The notes under the pieces were generated by a model that was given only the letters and a program-made list of their open reading frames with translations, made no database searches and was not told the origin of the DNA. 64,000 nucleotides of DNA from Thioalbus denitrificans (GTDB lineage Bacteria; Pseudomonadota; Gammaproteobacteria; DSM-26407), in contig NZ_QPJY01000009.1 in assembly GCF_003337735.1 (NCBI RefSeq), forward strand, positions 62,001 through 126,000, read 5' to 3'. Below are positions 19,535 to 28,116 of this stretch, in pieces. The translations under genes and the position numbers were made by a program. Position 1 is the first letter of the stretch. Each line of letters starts with the position of its first letter.

Positions 19535-20196
19535 GACGCCACCCCCTTCCGGCCGGAGATGTCGCCGTTGTACCAGCGGGCGGCGAAGAGGCTGAAGGTG
19601 TGGAACAGCTTGGTGAAGGGCAGCGCCACCAGCAGCAGCTCCACGGTGAGGATGTGCAGCGCCAGCAGCAGGGTGTAGTTGAGGAACAGGTGGTGATAGG
19701 CCAGGTAGCCGGTCAGCAGCGGCAGCAGCGTCAGCGTCCAGGTGAGGTAGTCCTCGAAGGTGGAGAGGAAGCGCTTCACCGGGTCGGTGATGCGGTTGGC
19801 CAGCACCACGATGAGGGCGATGATGCTGATGATCGCCGCGGCGTCCACCACCGGGCTGGGCAGCCCCGGCCAGCTGAGGCCGATGAGGTTGCGGATGAGC
19901 TCGATGTGGGGCTCGAACAGCAGCACGGTGATGAACAGCCCGATGTGGAAGATGTAGCCGCCGATATAGGTGATCGGCGAGCGTTTCAGCATCCCCTCCG
20001 GGGGCAGGGAGCGGCCGAGGATGGTGCGGCCGCCCGAACCCCTGGACTCGGTGCGGGCGACGGCCAGGTCCGGCTTGCGTCCCAGGGAGTAGATCTCGAT
20101 GAGACGCAGCGCGATCCCGAACAGGAAGATGGCCACGGCGATGATGAAGCCGGGGCCGCGCACCCACGTGAGGAGGTCCATGGCAGTCGAACTCAT
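19531..20196 (-). CDS. isp1: Isp1: cytochrome b-like membrane subunit of the hydrogenase
   Basis: The protein has 221 residues with about five membrane helices and His residues at helix positions (YIFHIGLFI, LAYHHLFLNY, LALHILTVELLLV, TKLFHTFSLF), like NarI/HdrE haem b proteins. It should take electrons from HynS or Isp2 and reduce quinone. The ATG at 20196 is 2 bp after the hynS stop, with GGAG inside the hynS end. The last codons (GRKGVAS, then TGA) overlap the start of the repeat ORF. A paralogue lies at 57152. Confidence 0.9.
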   Translation of the reverse strand: MSSTAMDLLTWVRGPGFIIAVAIFLFGIALRLIEIYSLGRKPDLAVARTESRGSGGRTILGRSLPPEGMLKRSPITYIGGYIFHIGLFITVLLFEPHIELIRNLIGLSWPGLPSPVVDAAAIISIIALIVVLANRITDPVKRFLSTFEDYLTWTLTLLPLLTGYLAYHHLFLNYTLLLALHILTVELLLVALPFTKLFHTFSLFAARWYNGDISGRKGVAS

Positions 20197-20198
20197 GG

Positions 20199-21284
20199 CT
20201 ATTTCTCCAGGTCGTCGATGGTGACGGTTTGGTGCTTGGACTTGGCGTCGGCCTTGGCCTTGCGGTTGCGCATGGCCATGGCGGCCCCGGCGGCCACGCC
20301 CGCTGCGGCGGCGGCGCCGGCGACCAGGGTGACCGGGTCGTTGGGCACCGAGAGCGCCTTGTAGAAGCCGCCCATATCCCAGAAGTTCGGCTCGGAGCAG
20401 CCGATGCAGCCGTGGCCGGACTGGATGGGGAAGCTGGTGCCGGCGTTCCACTTGGTGGTGGCGCAGGCGTTGTAGGTGACCGGCGCCTTGCAGCCGAGCT
20501 TGAACAGGCACCAGCCCTTGCGCGCGCCCTCGTCGTCGAAGCTCTCGGCGAACAGGCCCTTGTCATAGAAGGGCCGGCGGTAGCAGCGGTCGTGGATGGT
20601 CTCGCCGTAGAAGACCTTCGGGCGGCCCACGGCGTCCAGTTCCGGGATGGTGCCGAAGGTCAGGTAATGGGCCAGCACGCCGGTGATGACCACCGGGATG
20701 GGCGGGCAGCCGGGCACGTTGATGATGGGCTTGTCCTTGATCAGGTCGCTCACCGCCACCGCGCCGGTGGGGTTCGGGTTGGCCTTCGGGATGCCGCCAT
20801 AGGCCGCGCAGGTGCCCACCGCGACGATGGCCGCGGCGCCCTTGGCCGTCTCCAGCAGCATGTCCTTGTTGCTGATGCCGGCGATGGTGGAGTAGCCGGG
20901 GTTGCCCAGCGGGATGGAGCCGTCGACGATGAGGAGGTACTTGCCGTAGTTCTCCTTCATGGCCTCTTCGCGGGCGTGCTCCGCGGCGCTGCCGGCGGCG
21001 GCCTGGAGGGTGTGGTGGTAGTCCAGGGAGATCTGGCCCAGGATCAGACTTTCCACGGTGGGCGAGTGGGAGCGGGTCAGCGACTCGGTACAGCCGGTGC
21101 ACTCCTGGAAGGAGAGCCAGATGACCGACGGTCGGCGGGCCTGCTCCAGGGCCGCGGCGATGGCCGGTACCATGCTGGGGGGCAGGGCCATGAGTGAAGC
21201 CGTGGTGGCGCAGAACTTCATGAAGCCGCGGCGGCTTACACCCTGGCGCCGGAGCGCTTCACCCAGGGTCTTGTCGTATGACAT
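20199..21284 (-). CDS. hynS: [NiFe] hydrogenase small subunit with Tat signal
   Basis: The protein has 361 residues. A Tat signal (SRRGFMKFC) is followed by a hydrophobic stretch ending near PAIAAALEQ. Fe-S ligands are visible in QECTGCTE, GTCAAYGG, GCPP, IHDRCYRR, FKLGCKAPVTYNAC and SGHGCIGCSEPNFWD, which supply a proximal, a medial [3Fe-4S]-like (CATTKWN, CIGC) and a distal cluster. A C-terminal hydrophobic segment (LVAGAAAAAGVAAGAAMAM) can anchor it, followed by a basic tail. It exports HynL by hitch-hiking and passes electrons to the Isp proteins. It is the first structural gene of the minus-strand cluster, 33 bp after the HyaF-like gene. Confidence 0.95.
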   Translation of the reverse strand: MSYDKTLGEALRRQGVSRRGFMKFCATTASLMALPPSMVPAIAAALEQARRPSVIWLSFQECTGCTESLTRSHSPTVESLILGQISLDYHHTLQAAAGSAAEHAREEAMKENYGKYLLIVDGSIPLGNPGYSTIAGISNKDMLLETAKGAAAIVAVGTCAAYGGIPKANPNPTGAVAVSDLIKDKPIINVPGCPPIPVVITGVLAHYLTFGTIPELDAVGRPKVFYGETIHDRCYRRPFYDKGLFAESFDDEGARKGWCLFKLGCKAPVTYNACATTKWNAGTSFPIQSGHGCIGCSEPNFWDMGGFYKALSVPNDPVTLVAGAAAAAGVAAGAAMAMRNRKAKADAKSKHQTVTIDDLEK

Positions 21285-21317
21285 GGTGTCTTCCCTCCCT
21301 CGTCTGGAAGCGGATAC

Positions 21318-21746
21318 CTATTCGTTTGCCTGCTGCTGCAATTGTTCCGAAAGCGCGTCGATCCCCTCCCGGATGTCCTCGGACTGGCTCCGGAGTATGG
21401 CCGGTACCTCGGTCACCTCGATGAAGCGGGACAGGATCTGGTCCTCGCTGTTGTAGTGGGTGATGAGCCATACCCCGGGGAAGCGCGTCTCCATGACGAC
21501 GCTGGGACCGATGGCCGTCTCCAGCCGGGCGTTGATTTCTCCGGTCCCGAGTTCGGCCTCCAGGCGCGCCTCGTCGCCCGGTCCCATGGGAATGGAGCGC
21601 AGATCGATGACGGTCTCATCGCCGGCGGCGAGCAGCCGTTCCAGGGCGTGCCGGACCTCGTGCAGGAGGGGCAGTGCGTTGCCGTGGCTGACGGGTTCGC
21701 CGCCGCTTTCGGCACGGATGGGGATGTCGATGGGGCGTCCGGTCAT
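21318..21746 (-). CDS. HyaF/HupH-like hydrogenase formation protein
   Basis: The protein has 142 residues and resembles the C-terminal half of HyaF/HupH: a leading LLHEVRHALERLLAAGDETVIDLRSIPMGPGDEARLEAELGTGEINARLE block, then PGVWLITHYNSEDQILSRFIEVTEVPAILRSQSEDI. Such proteins assist maturation or cluster assembly of the small subunit. It is shorter than full HupH (about 280 residues), so it is a single-domain version. It is the first gene after the FNR-type site at 21817 and is probably cotranscribed with hynS. Confidence 0.75.
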   Translation of the reverse strand: MTGRPIDIPIRAESGGEPVSHGNALPLLHEVRHALERLLAAGDETVIDLRSIPMGPGDEARLEAELGTGEINARLETAIGPSVVMETRFPGVWLITHYNSEDQILSRFIEVTEVPAILRSQSEDIREGIDALSEQLQQQANE

Positions 21747-21816
21747 TGTTTTATGACGCCTGGAAATATTAAGCAGTCCTTATGAAGCATTGTCGTGACT
21801 CCCGGAATCGTCAACC

Positions 21817-21830
21817 TTGACGATAATCAA
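21817..21830 (-). promoter_or_regulatory. FNR-type box upstream of the hydrogenase structural genes
   Basis: TTGACGATAATCAA matches the FNR consensus half-site TTGAT/ATCAA at 9 of 10 positions. Taking a class II layout (centre at -41.5) for minus-strand transcription, the -10 would fall on GACAAT (21794-21789). It is 71 bp before the HyaF-like start and would make hyn expression oxygen-sensitive. Confidence 0.6.
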
Positions 21831-21841
21831 GAAATTTCCAT

Positions 21842-22318
21842 TTAGGTGGCGTCCTCGCGCCAGCGGCCGAGGAGGGAGGTCACGGCGGCGGCCGCCTCGG
21901 GGATGGATCTCGCCACGGCCGGCGAGGGCGCCTGCCCCCAGTCCAGGGACTCCGGTTCGATGCCCACCAGGGCCCGGTTGGCGGGAAAGCGGCCGCGGAG
22001 GAGGGCCATGGCCAGCAGGTCGCTGATGCTCACCTCGTGGGGCGTGCGCTTGCCGCTGTTCAGGTAGCGGTCCATCTCCTCGCCCTCGAACACGTGCACC
22101 GTCCCCGGCGCGCTGTCCATCCGGGCGGCGTCGATGACGATGAGGCTGTCGGCCTCCTCGATGGGAATGGCCAGGGTGAAGCTCAGGGTGCCGCCGTCCA
22201 TGTACTCGACACCGGGCAGGTCGGGATGGTGTTCCTGGAGATAGGACAGCGCGTGGATCCCGGCGCCCTCGTCGGTCAGGAGGGTATTGCCGATCCCGAG
22301 CACCAGTGTAGTGTTCAA
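21842..22318 (-). CDS. HyaD-type hydrogenase maturation endopeptidase
   Basis: The protein has 158 residues with the family motifs VLGIGNTLLTDEGAGI (Glu and Asp nickel-recognition residues), VEYMDGGTLSF, and HEVSISDLLAMALL with the conserved His. It checks that nickel is loaded into HynL and then cuts off the 15-residue tail after His567. The ATG at 22318 gives the usual length. It lies upstream of the HyaF-like gene on the same strand, separated by 95 bp that hold an FNR-like box. Confidence 0.9.
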   Translation of the reverse strand: MNTTLVLGIGNTLLTDEGAGIHALSYLQEHHPDLPGVEYMDGGTLSFTLAIPIEEADSLIVIDAARMDSAPGTVHVFEGEEMDRYLNSGKRTPHEVSISDLLAMALLRGRFPANRALVGIEPESLDWGQAPSPAVARSIPEAAAAVTSLLGRWREDAT

Positions 22319-22458
22319 GTCCCTGGGTCCTTAGAGGCCTGGCATGCCCCATCGGTTGTTATCGCGCCGGCTGGCAGTGCCCGGCTTTTTCGGCAGTGTA
22401 GTACAAATCGGCAGGGGCGTGAGGGACCGGCCGCGACTTTTCCGGGATTGCGCCGATT

Positions 22459-22499
22459 TTGACTATCGTCAAGGTGCGCCCGCGTTGCCCCGCTAGAAT
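22459..22499 (+). promoter_or_regulatory. class II FNR-type promoter of the hyp operon
   Basis: TTGACTATCGTCAA (22459-22472) is followed by a TAGAAT -10 (22494-22499). The spacing puts the dyad centre at about -41 from the expected start near 22506, the classic class II geometry. The rest of the 343-bp hynD-hypC gap shows no gene; it should also hold the promoter of the minus-strand protease gene. Confidence 0.65.
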
Positions 22500-22662
22500 T
22501 GAAAGCCCCGCGATGCAATCCATCGCCCGGGAACCGGCGCCCGGCCCGGTGGCGCCATGGGGGGGAGTGGTTCCGGCCTCCGCCTGTGGCTTTGCCGGTG
22601 TCGGGGGCGGTACCATGACAGCCCCGGCTACAGCAGTGCGGCAGCGAGGTGAGTGCAGGCCT

Positions 22663-22902
22663 ATGTGTCTCGGAATTCCAATGCAGGTGGATGAGGTCAA
22701 CGGTTTCGTGGCCCGCTGCTCGGCCAAGGGCGTGGAGCGGGAGGTCAACCTCTTTCTGATGCAGGGCGAGCCGGTGGATGTGGGCGACTACGTCATGGTC
22801 CACGTGGGCTACGCCATCCAGAAGATGACCGAGCAGGAGGCCCGTTCGGCCTGGGAGCTCTACGACGAGATGCTCGCCGCCGCCGGTCCCGCGGGGGGCT
22901 GA
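22663..22902 (+). CDS. hypC: hydrogenase maturation chaperone HypC
   Basis: The protein has 79 residues beginning MCLGIPMQV, the HypC/HupF signature in which Cys2 carries the Fe(CN)2CO unit with HypD and binds the large-subunit precursor. The middle part fits the OB-like fold (VNLFLMQGEPVDVGDYVMVHVGYAIQ). GAGGTGA lies upstream of the ATG. It is the first gene of the hyp operon behind the FNR-type promoter; hypA follows after 7 bp. Confidence 0.95.
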   Translation: MCLGIPMQVDEVNGFVARCSAKGVEREVNLFLMQGEPVDVGDYVMVHVGYAIQKMTEQEARSAWELYDEMLAAAGPAGG

Positions 22903-22909
22903 GGCCCCG

Positions 22910-23275
22910 ATGCACGAGCTCGCCCTGTGCCAGGCCCTGCTGCGCCAGGTGGAGGCGGTGGCCGCGGAGCACAACGCCAGCTCGGTGAGCCGCATCCTGC
23001 TCCGCTACGGCCCGCTCTCGGGCGTGGAACCCCACCTGCTGCGCCAGGCCTACCCGCTCGCCGCCGCCGGCACGCCGGCCGAGGGCGCCGAGCTGGTGAT
23101 GGAGGAGTCCCCCGTGCGGGTGCGCTGCCGGACCTGCGGCGTGGAGTCGGAGGCGGTCCCGAACCGGCTGGTATGCGCCGCCTGCGGCGACTGGCACACC
23201 GATCTCGTCAGCGGCGACGAGCTGCTGCTGGCGAGCCTGGAGCTGGACATCCCCGAAGATCCCGCGCCGGAGTAG
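22910..23275 (+). CDS. hypA: nickel insertion protein HypA
   Basis: The protein has 121 residues starting MHEL, where His2 and the following acidic residue form the nickel site. The zinc domain has two CxxC pairs, CRTCG and CAACG, and the latter is followed by DWHTDLVSGDELLLASLEL. It partners with HypB to deliver nickel into HynL. The hypC-hypA-hypB order puts both metal-centre steps on one transcript. Confidence 0.95.
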   Translation: MHELALCQALLRQVEAVAAEHNASSVSRILLRYGPLSGVEPHLLRQAYPLAAAGTPAEGAELVMEESPVRVRCRTCGVESEAVPNRLVCAACGDWHTDLVSGDELLLASLELDIPEDPAPE

Positions 23276-23344
23276 TCTATTCTTGAGTACCGTGACCGCG
23301 CCCCCGCGGCGGGTCGCGAAACTTGCACCGGAGACGCTACCCCC

Positions 23345-24184
23345 ATGTGTGACACCTGTGGCTGCAACATCACTCCCGGCAACCGGCACCTCATCATCGG
23401 CGAGGGCAAGCTGGCCCGCACCGAGGACGGCCGCACCGCGGTGAGCGTCCTCCAGGGCCTGCTGTCGGAGAACGACCACCAGGCCGCCCACAACCGCGAG
23501 CACTTCGACCGTCGCGGCATCCTCGCGCTGAACCTCATGTCCTCTCCCGGCGCGGGCAAGACCCGGCTGCTGGAGGCCACCATCGACGCCCTCAAGGGCG
23601 AGCTCGGCATCGCCGTCATCGAGGGCGACCTGGAGACGGAGAACGACGCCGAGCGGGTGCGCGCCCGCGGTGTCCCGGCCATCCAGATCGCCACCGGCAG
23701 CGCCTGCCACCTGGATGCCCACATGGTCCACGACGCGCTCCACCACCTGCCGCTGGAGGGGGTGGACATCGTCTTCATCGAGAACGTGGGCAACCTGGTC
23801 TGCCCGGCCAGCTTCGACCTCGGCCACCACCGCAACGTCATCCTGCTGTCGGTGGTGGAGGGGGACGACAAGCCGGCCAAGTACCCGGTGATGTTCCGCG
23901 CCGCGGACCTGATGCTCATCACCAAGACCGACCTGTTGCCGTTCCTGGACGACTTCGAGCCCGCCGCGGCCGAAAGGCACCTGCGCGCACTGGCCTGCGA
24001 GGCCCCCGTGCTGCAGCTCTCCGCCAGCAAGGGCCCCGGCATGGAGGAGTGGCTGGGGTGGCTGCGCGGGGAAGCGGCCGCCCAGCGCGAGCGCGCCACC
24101 CGCGGCGAGAGCCTGCGCCCCAGCGTGGCGCCCGACGCCCACGGGCATGATCACGATCACGCCCACCACCACGCCCACCCCTGA
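23345..24184 (+). CDS. hypB: GTPase HypB, nickel delivery, with C-terminal His tail
   Basis: The protein has 279 residues. The N-terminal CDTCGC is the high-affinity nickel motif (Cys2, Cys5, Cys7). The G domain shows SSPGAGKT (P-loop), EGDLETENDAERV, IENVGNLVCPA and TKTDLLP. A His-rich nickel-storage stretch (HGHDHDHAHHHAH) is at the C terminus rather than in the usual position near the N terminus. It hydrolyses GTP during nickel transfer with HypA. hypD starts 17 bp downstream. Confidence 0.95.
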   Translation: MCDTCGCNITPGNRHLIIGEGKLARTEDGRTAVSVLQGLLSENDHQAAHNREHFDRRGILALNLMSSPGAGKTRLLEATIDALKGELGIAVIEGDLETENDAERVRARGVPAIQIATGSACHLDAHMVHDALHHLPLEGVDIVFIENVGNLVCPASFDLGHHRNVILLSVVEGDDKPAKYPVMFRAADLMLITKTDLLPFLDDFEPAAAERHLRALACEAPVLQLSASKGPGMEEWLGWLRGEAAAQRERATRGESLRPSVAPDAHGHDHDHAHHHAHP

Positions 24185-24201
24185 ACCGGGAGAACGACAC
24201 C

Positions 24202-25314
24202 ATGCCGCAGACCGCCAGGCAGTGGCTCGAACACATCCGCGCCCTGGAGCTCCCGGAGCGGGTGCGCATCATGAACGTCTGCGGCGGCCACGAGCGCTCC
24301 ATCACCATGGCCGGGCTGCGCGGCGCGCTGCCGGACAACCTGGAGCTGATCCCCGGCCCCGGCTGCCCGGTCTGCGTCTGCCCCGAGGAGGATGTCTACA
24401 CCGCCATCCAGCTCGCCCTGCGCGAGCAGGTGACCCTGGTGGCCTTCGGCGACATGCTGCGGGTGCCGGTCAATGTGCCCAAGTCCGAGGCCCGTTCCCT
24501 GGACCAGGCCCGCGCCCGCGGCGGCGACGTGCGCCCCATCGCCTCGCCCACCGAGGCGGTGCGCATCGCCGAGGCCGATCCGCAGCGCCCGGTCGTGTTC
24601 TTCGCCGCCGGTTTCGAGACCACCACCGCGCCGGTGGCGGGCATGGTCGCCGAGGGCATTCCCGACAACCTCTCCATCCTGCTCTCCGGGCGCCTGACCT
24701 GGCCGGCGGTGGCCATGCTGCTGGACTCCGAGGCGCCGGGCTTCGACGCCCTCGTCGCCCCGGGCCACGTGGCCACGGTGATGGGGCCGGAGGAGTGGGA
24801 GTTCGTGACCGAACGCCACCACATCCCCGCCGCGGTGGCCGGTTTCAGCCCCGACAGCCTGCTGGCGGCCACCTACTCGGTGCTGCGCCAGCTCCAGGAG
24901 GAACGGCCGTTCCTCGACAACTGCTACCCGGAGCTGGTGCGCCCCGGCGGCAACCCGGCGGCGAAATCGTGCCTGGAGCAGACCATGCGCGTCGGCGACG
25001 CCACCTGGCGCGGCATCGGCACCATCCCCGATTCCGGCTTCCACCTGCGGCCCGAATACGCCGCCCACGACGCCCGCGTCCTGTTCCCCGGCTACGCCGA
25101 CGAGGGCCGCAAGCGCGCCGGCGAGATGCCCCCCGGCTGCGACTGCGCCCGGGTGGTGCTGGGCAAGCTCTACCCCACCGACTGCCGCCTCTACGGCAAG
25201 GCCTGCACCCCCCGCAATCCCGTCGGCCCGTGCATGGTCTCCGACGAGGGCGCCTGCCGCATCTGGTGGTCCGCCGGCGCCCGGCCCGATCCCGAGGCCG
25301 CGACGGGATCCTAA
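24202..25314 (+). CDS. hypD: hydrogenase maturation factor HypD
   Basis: The protein has 370 residues. Conserved parts include the NVCGGHERSI motif (HypD catalytic Cys), GPGCPVCVCP, FAAGFETTT, and the C-terminal [4Fe-4S] region with CDCARV, DCRLYGKACTPRNPVGPCMVSDEGACRIWW. With HypC it scaffolds assembly of the Fe(CN)2CO unit. Its stop is followed at once by a 9-bp repeat island, which separates it from hypF. Confidence 0.95.
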   Translation: MPQTARQWLEHIRALELPERVRIMNVCGGHERSITMAGLRGALPDNLELIPGPGCPVCVCPEEDVYTAIQLALREQVTLVAFGDMLRVPVNVPKSEARSLDQARARGGDVRPIASPTEAVRIAEADPQRPVVFFAAGFETTTAPVAGMVAEGIPDNLSILLSGRLTWPAVAMLLDSEAPGFDALVAPGHVATVMGPEEWEFVTERHHIPAAVAGFSPDSLLAATYSVLRQLQEERPFLDNCYPELVRPGGNPAAKSCLEQTMRVGDATWRGIGTIPDSGFHLRPEYAAHDARVLFPGYADEGRKRAGEMPPGCDCARVVLGKLYPTDCRLYGKACTPRNPVGPCMVSDEGACRIWWSAGARPDPEAATGS

Positions 25315-25317
25315 GAA

Positions 25318-25556
25318 AGCAACAAATAGACAGGATTTACAGGATTGACGGGATTAACCCGCTATCCGGTATTGGGTTTTATTGCACGCAACCGGCGGAT
25401 GTAACCAGATGCCGTGCTGCGACTACCGAAACGGGGACCGCGATTCTGTTGGCTTTTCACTATTTGCGTAATCTGTGTAATCTGCGGATAACTGTTTTTT
25501 TGAATCCTGTAAATCCTGTAAATCCTGTAAATCCTGTAAATCCTGTCTATTCATGA
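25318..25556. repeat. 9-bp tandem repeat island (copy C) between hypD and hypF
   Basis: The left arm is ATAGACAGGATTTACAGG. The right arm ends with five tandem AATCCTGTA-type 9-mers (25502-25550), preceded by reversed CAGATTACG-type words. About 90 bp of unique sequence lies between. The island sits inside the hyp operon. Confidence 0.85.
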
Positions 25557-25563
25557 AAAACCC

Positions 25564-27837
25564 GTGACGAGTGACGAGAAAGGCGCCGTGGTGGCGCGGC
25601 GGCTGACCATCACCGGGCGGGTGCAGGGGGTGGGGTTCCGGCCGTTTCTCCACCGGCTCGCCCATGACACCGGGGTGCGGGGCTGGGTGCGCAACGTGGC
25701 CGGGCGGGTGGAGGCCCACGTGGAGGGCCCGGCGGAGTCGGTGGCGGCCTTCGTGGCGGGAGTGACGGCGCAGGCGCCGCCGCTGGCGCGGCCACGGCTG
25801 GAGACGGATGTCGAGGGTGTGCCCGGGGGGGCGGCTGAGTTCCGTATCCTCGGCAGCGGCGAGGGCTCCCCCGACCAGGCCAGCGTGCCGCCGGATCACT
25901 TCGCCTGCGACGACTGCCTGGCGGAGATGCGCGACCCGCACGCCCGCCGCCACCGCTATCCCTTCATCAACTGCACCCAGTGCGGCCCCCGCTACACCAT
26001 CATCGACCACTTGCCCTACGACCGGCCCAATACCAGCATGGCCGGTTTCCCCCTCTGTCCCGAGTGCCGGGCCGAGTACGAGAATCCCCTCGACCGGCGC
26101 TTCCATGCCCAGCCCCTGGCCTGCGCGGCCTGCGGTCCGCGGCTGGAGTTCCGCGCGCCCGGGGTGGAGCCGGTGACGGGCAACGAGCCGGCCCTGGCCG
26201 CCTGCGTGGCGGCGCTGCGGGCGGGCCGGGTGGTGGCGGCCAAGGGCATCGGCGGCTACCACCTGCTCTGCGACGCGGCGAGCGCCGCCGCGGTGGCGCG
26301 GCTGCGGGCCAACAAGCCGCGCCCCCACAAGCCGCTGGCGGTGCTGGTGCCCCAGGCGGGCGCCGACGGGCTCGACGGCGTGCGCGCCGTGGCCGCGCCG
26401 GAGCCGGCGCACGCCGCCGCCCTGGCCGACCCCATGCGCCCCATCGTGCTGACGCCGGTGCGCCCCACCGCGCCGCTGGCCGAGGGCATCGCCCCCGGGC
26501 TCGGCGAGGTGGGGCTGATGCTGCCCTACAGCCCCCTTCACCACCTGTTGCTGGAGGCCTTCGGCGGTCCGCTGGTGGCCACCTCCGCCAACCTCAGCGG
26601 CGAGCCGGTGCTCACCGACGCCGGGGCGGTGGAGTCGCGCCTGGGGCGGGTGGCGGAGGGGTATCTGCACCACGACCGGCCCATCCGCCGGCCGGCGGAC
26701 GACGCGGTCTACCGGGTCATCCGCGGCCGCCCCCGGCCCATCCGCCCGGGCCGCGGCGGGGCGCCGCTGGAACTGGAGCTGTCCCGGCCGGTGGCGCGGC
26801 CGGTGCTGGCGGTGGGGGGGCAGATGAAGAACACCATCGCCCTGGCCTGGGGGCGGCGGGCGGTGGTCTCGCCCCACATCGGCGAGCTGGGCGCGCCGCG
26901 CAGCCAGGCGGTGTTCGAGCAGGTCGTCACCGACCTGCAGGCGCTCTACGGGGTGCGGGCCGAGCGGGTGGCCTGCGATGCCCATCCCGACTACAGCGCC
27001 TCGCGCTGGGCGCGGGGCTGCGGACTTCCGGTCATCCCGGTGTTCCACCACCATGCCCACGCCGCCGCCCTGGCGGGAGAGCGCGGCCTGGACGAGGCGC
27101 TGCTGGTCTTCGCCTGGGATGGTACCGGCTACGGCGCCGACGGCACCCTCTGGGGCGGCGAGGCGCTGCTGGGCCGGCCCGGCGGCTGGGAGCGGGTGGG
27201 CGCCCTGCGCCCGTTCCGGCTCCCCGGCGGGGACAAGGCCGGGCGCCAGCCCTGGCGCAGCGCCCTGGCGCTGGCCTGGGAGACGGGCAGCGACTGGGAT
27301 GCCGCCCCGGGTGACCGGGCGCTGCTGCGGGCCGCCTGGGAGCGGGGACTCAACACTCCGCTCTCCAGCGCCGCGGGACGGCTCTTCGACGCCGCCGCGG
27401 CCTGGGTGCTGGGCATCACCGAGGCGAGTTTCGAGGGCCAGGGCCCCATGTGGCTTGAGGCGGCCGCGACCGGCGCCCTGGCGGACACGGCGCCGGCAGT
27501 GCCGCTAATCCGGGATGAATCGGGCCTGTGGCGCAGCGACTGGGCGCCGCTGGTGCCCTGGCTGCAGGACGCCGGGCTCCCGGCGCAGGTGCGCGCCGCC
27601 GGCTTCCACGCCGCGCTGGCCGGCGCCCTCCTGGACCAGGCCCGCGCCGTGCGCCATGATTGCGGCGTCACCCGGGTGGGCCTCACCGGCGGGGTGTTCC
27701 AGAACCGCCTGCTCACCGAGCTGGCGGCCGACCGGCTCGAGGCCGACGGCTTCGAGGTCCTTCTCCACGAGCGCGTCCCGGCCAACGACGCCGGCATCAG
27801 CTTCGGCCAGATCGTGGAAGCCACGGCTGCGGATTGA
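25564..27837 (+). CDS. hypF: carbamoyltransferase HypF
   Basis: The protein has about 757 residues and makes thiocyanate-type CN ligands from carbamoyl phosphate. In order it has an acylphosphatase domain (GRVQGVGFRPF), two zinc-finger pairs (CDDCLAEM...CTQCGPRY, CPECRAEY...CAACGPR), a YrdC-like domain (KGIGGYHLLCDA), and a Kae1-like carbamoyltransferase domain with HHHAHAAAL and GLTGGVFQNRLL. The start is uncertain: GTG at 25564 or GTG at 25588, the latter with GAGAAAGG upstream and closer to the usual family N terminus. It begins 7 bp after a repeat island. Confidence 0.93.
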   Translation: MTSDEKGAVVARRLTITGRVQGVGFRPFLHRLAHDTGVRGWVRNVAGRVEAHVEGPAESVAAFVAGVTAQAPPLARPRLETDVEGVPGGAAEFRILGSGEGSPDQASVPPDHFACDDCLAEMRDPHARRHRYPFINCTQCGPRYTIIDHLPYDRPNTSMAGFPLCPECRAEYENPLDRRFHAQPLACAACGPRLEFRAPGVEPVTGNEPALAACVAALRAGRVVAAKGIGGYHLLCDAASAAAVARLRANKPRPHKPLAVLVPQAGADGLDGVRAVAAPEPAHAAALADPMRPIVLTPVRPTAPLAEGIAPGLGEVGLMLPYSPLHHLLLEAFGGPLVATSANLSGEPVLTDAGAVESRLGRVAEGYLHHDRPIRRPADDAVYRVIRGRPRPIRPGRGGAPLELELSRPVARPVLAVGGQMKNTIALAWGRRAVVSPHIGELGAPRSQAVFEQVVTDLQALYGVRAERVACDAHPDYSASRWARGCGLPVIPVFHHHAHAAALAGERGLDEALLVFAWDGTGYGADGTLWGGEALLGRPGGWERVGALRPFRLPGGDKAGRQPWRSALALAWETGSDWDAAPGDRALLRAAWERGLNTPLSSAAGRLFDAAAAWVLGITEASFEGQGPMWLEAAATGALADTAPAVPLIRDESGLWRSDWAPLVPWLQDAGLPAQVRAAGFHAALAGALLDQARAVRHDCGVTRVGLTGGVFQNRLLTELAADRLEADGFEVLLHERVPANDAGISFGQIVEATAAD

Positions 27838-27849
27838 TTATTAACGCGA

Positions 27850-28001
27850 AGATGCGTGAGTGCGTGAGTGCGTGAATGCGTGAGTGCGTGAATGCGTGAA
27901 TGCGTGAATGCGTGAGTGCGTGAAGGGTCAATGGATAATGGACAAAGGATAAAGGTGGCTGGAGCCGAACGGGGACGCTCTGAACACGGAACACGGAACA
28001 C
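27850..28001. repeat. GTGAATGC/GTGAGTGC octamer array and GAACACG heptamers
   Basis: About nine tandem octamers (27850-27924) follow the hypF stop. A short array of GAACACG heptamers lies at about 27981-28001, before the hypE leader. The hypF-hypE gap (28,000 region) is otherwise without a gene. Confidence 0.85.
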
Positions 28002-28116
28002 TTTACGCGATACGCATGTGGGGGACGGTGCCGCCTTTTCCCACCACTCATCACTCATTACTCAATCCGTTCTTGGCGTCGTCGCGTTGAAAACAACAGA
28101 CCAAGGGAACCGAACG

